The notes under the pieces are model-generated. The model ran no database searches and was not told the DNA's origin. It saw only the letters and a program-made list of their open reading frames with translations. 19,098 nucleotides of DNA from DAOVDI01 sp965373045 (lineage in GTDB: Bacteria; Acidobacteriota; Aminicenantia; Aminicenantales; Aminicenantaceae). Positions within the stretch are counted from its first letter, which is position 1, and every line of letters begins with the position of its first letter. A program made the translations under genes and the position numbers. Shown piece after piece: positions 15,952 to 19,098 of the stretch. Where the stretch lies: the NCBI GenBank assembly GCA_965373045.1, contig CBDVEQ010000022.1, positions 1-19,098 of the forward strand, read 5' to 3'.

Positions 15952-15952
15952 C

Positions 15953-16432
15953 TCAATCCTCCAACAATTTACGGAGTTTATGCATGCCATAGCGATATCG
16001 GCTCGTTACGGTTCCGATAGTAACTCCGCAAACATTAGAAATTTCCCTGAAAGTCAATTCTTCAAAAAATTTCAGAACGATAACCTCCCGCTGCTCATCA
16101 GGAATTTTTGCTAGGGCTTCAGCTGTCTGATTCAAAACTCCATGATCCGATCCCCTTAGGTTTTCCTGGATGACCTTAGAAAATCTTTCGATTGAATGAA
16201 AGCTTTTTAGGTTTTTCTTTCTATGTTTTAAGAAGCTTATAGCCTCATTTCTTGCTATTCGAAATATGTACGCTGAAGGACTGCGTATGAACCGAAATCT
16301 TACCTTGTATCTAACAAGTCGACAAAACACTTCCTGTAAAACATCCTCTGCATCCAATGGGGAGCCTAGCTTAATTGTCAAGTAATTGTACAACTTGTCT
16401 CCTATGCTATCGATAATCTCTTCTATTTTCAT
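15953..16432 (-). CDS. ECF-type RNA polymerase sigma factor
   Basis: A 159-residue sigma-70 family protein with only regions 2 and 4. Region 2 spans about 10-75, with LGSPLDAEDVLQEVFCRLVR (core binding) and SPSAYIFRIARNEAISFLKH (-10 recognition). Region 4 spans about 107-157: LAKIPDEQREVIVLKFFEEL, then TFREISNVCGVTIGTVTSRY and YGMHKLRKLL, the helix-turn-helix that reads the -35 element. It probably directs transcription of a small regulon in response to an envelope signal, held by the membrane protein encoded just downstream. AGGT lies 6 bases before the ATG. The upstream 220 bases should contain its promoter, possibly autoregulated, but no clear ECF-type AAC...CGT pair was identified. Confidence 0.93.
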   Translation of the reverse strand: MKIEEIIDSIGDKLYNYLTIKLGSPLDAEDVLQEVFCRLVRYKVRFRFIRSPSAYIFRIARNEAISFLKHRKKNLKSFHSIERFSKVIQENLRGSDHGVLNQTAEALAKIPDEQREVIVLKFFEELTFREISNVCGVTIGTVTSRYRYGMHKLRKLLED

Positions 16433-16657
16433 GCTGACCTATAAACACAGTTGCAGCCATTCTACCATACACTGAACCTGAATTTTCCACTTCACTAATT
16501 AAGACTCTAAAACGAATTGTTTTTATTTAATTAAGTGAGGATTGCCAATATCTATTGCTTAAATATCCCTTAAAACCCGATTTGGGGGGGTGAAAATGGC
16601 GTTTAAGGCCGTTTATTGGCATTAAAACAAAGTTAATTCATGTATTATTAGTTACTT
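16433..16657. other. Intergenic region upstream of the ECF sigma operon
   Basis: AT-rich gap with no intact gene, expected to hold the sigma operon promoter (- strand). It contains an imperfect inverted repeat (CACTTcactAATTAA around 16489 with TTAATTAAGTG around 16528), a run of seven G at about 16584-16590, and two short GCGTTTA/CCGTTTA direct repeats around 16600-16616. None of these could be assigned a role. Confidence 0.4.
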
Positions 16658-16679
16658 GACTAGGTCCGACCCCAATAAT
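16658..16679 (+). repeat. REP-like motif, copy 2
   Basis: GACTAGGTCCGACCCCAATA followed by AT. It is directly repeated relative to copy 1 (14127) and inverted relative to copy 3 (17442). It lies at the exact point where the SatD-like remnant loses its N-terminal part, which suggests the motif marks a rearrangement or insertion boundary. Confidence 0.65.
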
Positions 16680-16895
16680 CCAATAATAATACTATCCCTG
16701 TACACCATAACTCTGGGAGATGAATTCCAGGGAGTGGCTGCCTCACTTCACAAAGCAGTGGGAATCAAGCATGGAAAAAATCGTAGCCAGATCTGGAAAA
16801 GAAGAAAAACACTTTTTGTGCGAGAATATAATAGAATTGGCCTGTATAAAGCATATAAAGAGTATGGTCGCTTACTTTATTACTTCTTCAAAACT
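16680..16895 (+). pseudogene. SatD-family protein remnant
   Basis: The open frame after the repeat reads PIIILSLYTITLGDEFQGVA, then ASLHKAVGI, then KHGKNRSQIWKRRKTLFVRE, then YNRIGLYKAYKEY. TITLGDEFQGV is the hallmark strand-loop of SatD-family proteins (PF16264, as I recall it). The second part resembles their C-terminal helical end. The N-terminal third (including the usual TGD-I start) and the middle are missing, and the frame then drifts into the thioesterase start. There is no plausible start or ribosome binding site. It is therefore a deleted remnant. SatD function is poorly known; it is named for a locus in Streptococcus. Confidence 0.55.
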
Positions 16896-16963
16896 TTTAA
16901 TTGTTTAATCCTTCTTATTAAGATAAATTATGGTGAAATATCTATGAAAATTGGAGATGCTAA

Positions 16964-17440
16964 ATGAATATTAAAGGAATACAGGACTATTATGAGGAAA
17001 GATTCAGCCACTGTTACGGATGCGGAAGGTTGAATGAAGAGGGGCTTCAGATAAAAACCAACTGGGATGGAGATGAAACTGTGACCAGGTTTACACCAAG
17101 GCCTTATCATACCGCACTGCCCGGGTTTATTTATGGCGGACTGATCGCATCTCTGATCGATTGTCACGGTACCGGATCTTCCACTCTCGCTTATGCCAAA
17201 GCCAACAATATAACCCTGGAAGGCTCCAACGCTCCCCGTTTTGTTACAGGTTCCTTAAAGGTGGAATATAAAAAACCGACACCACTGGGCCCTGAACTGG
17301 AGATCAGGGGAAAGATCAGGGAGATCAAGGGGAAAAAAGTGATAGTTGATGCTTCGTTGTCAGCAGAGAGTAAAATATGTGCAACCGGTGAAATAATATC
17401 AATCCTGGTGCCGGAAAATTTCGGACAAAAAAATAAATAA
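16964..17440 (+). CDS. PaaI-type hotdog-fold thioesterase
   Basis: A 158-residue hotdog-fold protein of the acyl-CoA thioesterase group. The N-terminus has HCYGCGRLNEEGLQIKTNWD, the CxxCG-x2-N-x-x-GL opening common in this subfamily. The central helix PGFIYGGLIASLIDCHGTGS (about 50-69) carries the GG...D/HG catalytic region. The strand RFVTGSLKVEYKKPTPLG and the closing IREIKGKKVIVDASLS follow the fold. It probably hydrolyses an acyl-CoA thioester in the cytoplasm; the acyl group is unknown. GGAG at 16952-16955 gives 8-base spacing to the ATG. It stands alone, bracketed by inverted copies of the REP-like motif, and has no evident functional link to its neighbours. Confidence 0.88.
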   Translation: MNIKGIQDYYEERFSHCYGCGRLNEEGLQIKTNWDGDETVTRFTPRPYHTALPGFIYGGLIASLIDCHGTGSSTLAYAKANNITLEGSNAPRFVTGSLKVEYKKPTPLGPELEIRGKIREIKGKKVIVDASLSAESKICATGEIISILVPENFGQKNK

Positions 17441-17441
17441 T

Positions 17442-17463
17442 CTTACTGGGGTCGGATCCCAAC
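17442..17463 (-). repeat. REP-like motif, copy 3 (inverted)
   Basis: CTTACTGGGGTCGGATCCCA followed by AC, immediately after the thioesterase stop. Its reverse complement (GGATCCGACCCCAGTAAG) matches the GGTCCGACCCCAATAAT core of copy 2 with few differences. Copies 2 and 3 thus form an inverted pair around an about 780-base segment. Confidence 0.6.
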
Positions 17464-17638
17464 AACCACAATCTCTATTTTTGCATTTTAATTCCATCAA
17501 GTGATTTAATTTACCTGACTTTACCATAAAAGTCGATAAGGTCACTATTTATGGGCAAAGTCTATTACTCTTCCGTTCTTTAGAGCATTTAAAAACATTG
17601 GGAAAAAAGTAAATTTATTCGTAATTCGGGGGATAGCA

Positions 17639-17660
17639 GGGAGTCTATTCTCCCAATAGA
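17639..17660. repeat. Two overlapping, mutually exclusive inverted repeats
   Basis: The order GGGAG-TCTATT-CTCCC-AATAGA lets GGGAG pair with CTCCC (6-base loop) or TCTATT pair with AATAGA (5-base loop), but not both. It lies about 34 bases upstream of the -35 hexamer, so on the + strand it is outside the transcript of the downstream gene. It could belong to a transcript reading in from upstream. Confidence 0.45.
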
Positions 17661-17693
17661 AGACAAAGAAATATTACTAATTGTATAAAAAGC

Positions 17694-17722
17694 TTGACAT
17701 AATGTCTTAAATAGCTTACTTT
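17694..17722 (+). promoter_or_regulatory. Sigma-70-type promoter of the membrane protein/XRE unit
   Basis: TTGACA (17694-17699), a 17-base spacer, and TACTTT (17717-17722). The -35 is consensus and the -10 matches 3-4 of 6. The start codon of the membrane protein is 58 bases downstream, with an intervening GGAGG at 17771-17775. Confidence 0.65.
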
Positions 17723-17728
17723 ATGTAA
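17696..17728. promoter_or_regulatory. Two operator-like palindromes over the promoter
   Basis: GACAT-A-ATGTC (17696-17706) overlaps the -35 hexamer, and TTAC-TTTAT-GTAA (17716-17728) covers the -10. Their centres are 21 bases apart, two helical turns. Two half-related dyads on a promoter in front of an operon encoding a small XRE protein suggest autorepression by that protein. Confidence 0.5.
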
Positions 17729-17780
17729 TATGTTTCTAACTAATTGCATATATACTGCTAAAACTAACAAGGAGGTTATT

Positions 17781-18248
17781 ATGACGCAGTTAAAAAAACG
17801 GGCCATTTGGGGCCTACTAATCTGGGGTGTCGCCCTGATCGCAGCGTATGTCATTTTTTTTCTGGAGGGAGGACCTCAAACTTTTTTAGATAATAATGAC
17901 ATAAGAGTTGACCTCACACGTGCGGTCTTTACGGTTGGATTTTTAAGTTATTTTCTCATGCTGATCTTAACCCGTATTAAATCCGACAGAAAAACACTCA
18001 TGAAAGACGAACGGGATGAGCTCATTTCCAAGCGCGCTTACTCCACAGGCTTTTATTCATTGATGATTTACGTATTTCTTCTCTGTTTGGCCCTTTATGC
18101 GTATTATAAGGTTCATCTCAAGGGTGTGGACATGCCGGTGGGGTGGGTGTGGCTTTTGGGTATAACAACATACTTTATGGGATTTGTTTCCCATGCGATT
18201 GCCACCTTAGTTCTTTATACAAGGATGAGCGGCCATGGCGAAAGCTAA
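17781..18248 (+). CDS. Four-helix membrane protein paired with an XRE regulator
   Basis: A 155-residue integral membrane protein. ATG 17781 is chosen because GGAGG precedes it at 17771-17775; an in-frame ATG at 17730 is not supported. Helices lie at about 9-28, 47-66, 91-112 and 123-147. Between helices 2 and 3 is a charged cytoplasmic loop RIKSDRKTLMKDERDELISK, followed by RAYSTGF; a DERxxxIxxKA-type loop recurs in DUF2178-like small membrane proteins that sit beside short Cro/CI-type regulators. The function is unknown. It overlaps the XRE gene by 14 bases, so the pair is co-translated. Such pairs may sense envelope state or form a regulator/membrane-partner module, but nothing in this sequence shows that. 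Confidence 0.8.
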   Translation: MTQLKKRAIWGLLIWGVALIAAYVIFFLEGGPQTFLDNNDIRVDLTRAVFTVGFLSYFLMLILTRIKSDRKTLMKDERDELISKRAYSTGFYSLMIYVFLLCLALYAYYKVHLKGVDMPVGWVWLLGITTYFMGFVSHAIATLVLYTRMSGHGES

Positions 18249-18447
18249 GATAAAAAACAACATACGAAAACTCCGGTTTGAGAATGGCGAGATGACTCAA
18301 GAGGAACTTGCAGATCGTGCTAAATGTACACGGCAAACGATCGTTGCTCTTGAACAGGAAAAGTATGTGCCGTCCTTAGCATTGGCATTTAGGGTCGCCC
18401 GAGTGTTTAATGTTTCGCTGGATGATGTGTTTGAGTACCGGGAATAG
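18235..18447 (+). CDS. Short XRE/Cro-CI family transcriptional regulator
   Basis: A 70-residue, single-domain helix-turn-helix protein. After a basic start (MAKAKIKNNIRKLRFENG) the HTH reads MTQEELADRAKCTRQTIVAL with recognition helix R-QTIVALEQEKY, followed by PSLALAFRVARVFNVSLDDV and the ending FEYRE. This is the compact YozG/PF01381-like type that usually binds DNA as a dimer and often controls its own operon. Its gene begins inside the end of the membrane protein gene, and AAGGATGAG serves as the ribosome binding site. Palindromes over the operon promoter are the likely targets. No sensing domain is present, so the signal would have to come through a partner, plausibly the co-encoded membrane protein. 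Confidence 0.92.
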   Translation: MAKAKIKNNIRKLRFENGEMTQEELADRAKCTRQTIVALEQEKYVPSLALAFRVARVFNVSLDDVFEYRE

Positions 18448-18457
18448 GACGCTGACC

Positions 18458-19098
18458 ATGAACGCGATAAAACTAGCTGTTTTTATCCTGCTGCTGTTTC
18501 TTTTCCTCTCATCTTTTCCCCAGTCAGCTCAGGAGCAAAAATTTTTTTATGCCATCGAGTCCCAGGGAATTATATGCGGTTATTCGGAGTTCAGCCTCAA
18601 TAAGCAGACATTAGCCGGTCAGATAATTCTGGTGCTGGATTACAAGCTCTTGATGCAGCAATCTGCAATGGGCACCTCATTCACAACGGAATATTTTACA
18701 AAAATCCTTCTCGACCCAGTGACCGGGCATTTCTTTTCTGCGGAATCGAGAATCGAACAGGGCTCCCTGAAACTGGAGTCAAAAGTAGTCATTGAAGGCC
18801 AGACCGCATATATCCATTCCGGACAGAAGGGACAGATCAGAAAAGTCGAACTCCCTCCGGATGTACTGCTCGAAAACCCACTGTATTTTCCGCACCTCAT
18901 CTATGATTTTATGGGAAAAAGCCCGCACTCAAAAAAATACCAGACATTTGACCCGAGGGACGAAGCAGTCCATGAGGTGACTTACACCAAGCTGGCCGAG
19001 GGAAAGATCAATCTGATGAAGAGAGAGTACCATGCCGTTATTTTGGACAGGTTGAATCATGTTACCGGGGCGAAGCTCAGGATATGGATAAATTCCGA
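18458..19098 (+). CDS. Secreted protein, N-terminal part, possible transglutaminase-linked domain
   Basis: An open frame starts at ATG 18458 and runs off the window without a stop (213 codons seen). Residues 1-24 are a signal peptide (NAIKLAVFILLLFLFLSSFP, then QSAQ). The mature part begins EQKFFYAIESQGIICGYSEF and continues as an all-beta domain with AESRIEQGSLKLESKVVIEG, LPPDVLLENPLYFPHLIYDF and ILDRLNHVTGAKLRIWINS. This style (strand-rich, PPDVLLENPLYFPHL) resembles N-terminal domains that precede a transglutaminase-like core in some environmental Gram-negatives, but the core would lie beyond the window, so this is inference. It is 10 bases after the XRE stop with only a weak AGGAC upstream, and is probably part of the same operon. 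Confidence 0.8.
   Translation, partial: MNAIKLAVFILLLFLFLSSFPQSAQEQKFFYAIESQGIICGYSEFSLNKQTLAGQIILVLDYKLLMQQSAMGTSFTTEYFTKILLDPVTGHFFSAESRIEQGSLKLESKVVIEGQTAYIHSGQKGQIRKVELPPDVLLENPLYFPHLIYDFMGKSPHSKKYQTFDPRDEAVHEVTYTKLAEGKINLMKREYHAVILDRLNHVTGAKLRIWINS

Larger units (their letters stand above)
17464..17780. other. 317-base region upstream of the membrane protein/XRE unit
   Basis: An AT-rich stretch with no supported gene. It starts after the inverted motif copy, contains overlapping alternative hairpins at 17639-17660, and ends with a promoter and operator-like palindromes just before the membrane protein gene (17694-17728). A short - strand frame ending NALKNGRVIDFAHK (about 17541-17605) has the look of a coding tail but could not be assigned. 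Confidence 0.4.

Noticed and set aside
16584..16590. Run of seven G as a phase-variation tract
   Set aside because: It is not inside or near the start of any gene in a position where slippage would change a frame.
17730..17780. N-terminal extension of the membrane protein from ATG 17730
   Set aside because: The GGAGG site at 17771-17775 points to ATG 17781, and the extension lies immediately after the -10 region with no ribosome binding site of its own.
1..19098. CRISPR arrays, tRNA or rRNA genes, phage or intact transposase genes
   Set aside because: No regularly spaced repeats, cloverleaf-like sequences, rRNA signatures or transposase motifs were seen on reading the window.

Overview
The window reads like a Gram-negative, anaerobic or microaerophilic bacterium of roughly mid-40s GC (estimated by eye). 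Signs of this are signal peptides, a LolA-like lipoprotein-sorting domain, two MacB/FtsX-type ABC systems, c-type cytochromes, and an iron/oxygen-defence set (ferritin, rubrerythrin, a rubredoxin domain). An Acidobacteriota/Aminicenantes-like or related environmental lineage would fit, but this is a guess from gene style and no marker gene is present. There are no rRNA or tRNA genes, CRISPR arrays or intact transposases.

Layout. Bases 1-1270 hold the end of an FtsX/MacB-type permease and a co-translated LolA-like periplasmic protein. Bases 1295-6171 form an iron/redox island. On the + strand it has a flavodiiron-protein remnant running in frame into ferritin, then a rubredoxin-glutamate synthase domain fusion and a membrane-anchored diheme cytochrome c. 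On the - strand it has rubrerythrin and a class I/II aminotransferase. A degraded PerR/Fur-type regulator lies just upstream of rubrerythrin and overlaps the 3' end of a VanW-family gene (6158-6916). Divergent from vanW is a group II PLP decarboxylase (6992-8443). Bases 8566-11730 (- strand) encode two exported proteins: a cytochrome P460-family protein and an 845-residue protein with three PKD-like repeats. Bases 12048-14071 hold a second ABC module (ATPase and FtsX/MacB permease).

Bases 14127-17462 are an accessory-looking stretch. A three-gene operon on the - strand encodes an ECF sigma factor, a probable non-zinc anti-sigma protein and a membrane-anchored protein with a GspG-like tail. 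It is bracketed by two directly oriented copies of a GGTCCGACCCCAATAA-like motif. A third, inverted copy lies at 17442, and between copies two and three are a SatD-family remnant and an intact hotdog thioesterase. Bases 17694-19098 carry a self-contained unit: a promoter with palindromic operator-like sites, a four-helix membrane protein, a 70-residue XRE regulator, and the start of a secreted protein cut by the window end.

The most striking pattern is that several apparent intergenic gaps hold gene remnants, at least three of them convincing (flavodiiron protein, PerR/Fur, SatD). Two of these (PerR and SatD) appear to have lost internal segments while keeping a continuous frame. The first two belong to the same oxygen-defence theme as the intact genes beside them. 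The best candidates for a less-described system are the ECF/anti-sigma/GspG-like-tail operon and the rubredoxin-glutamate synthase fusion with its diheme cytochrome partner.
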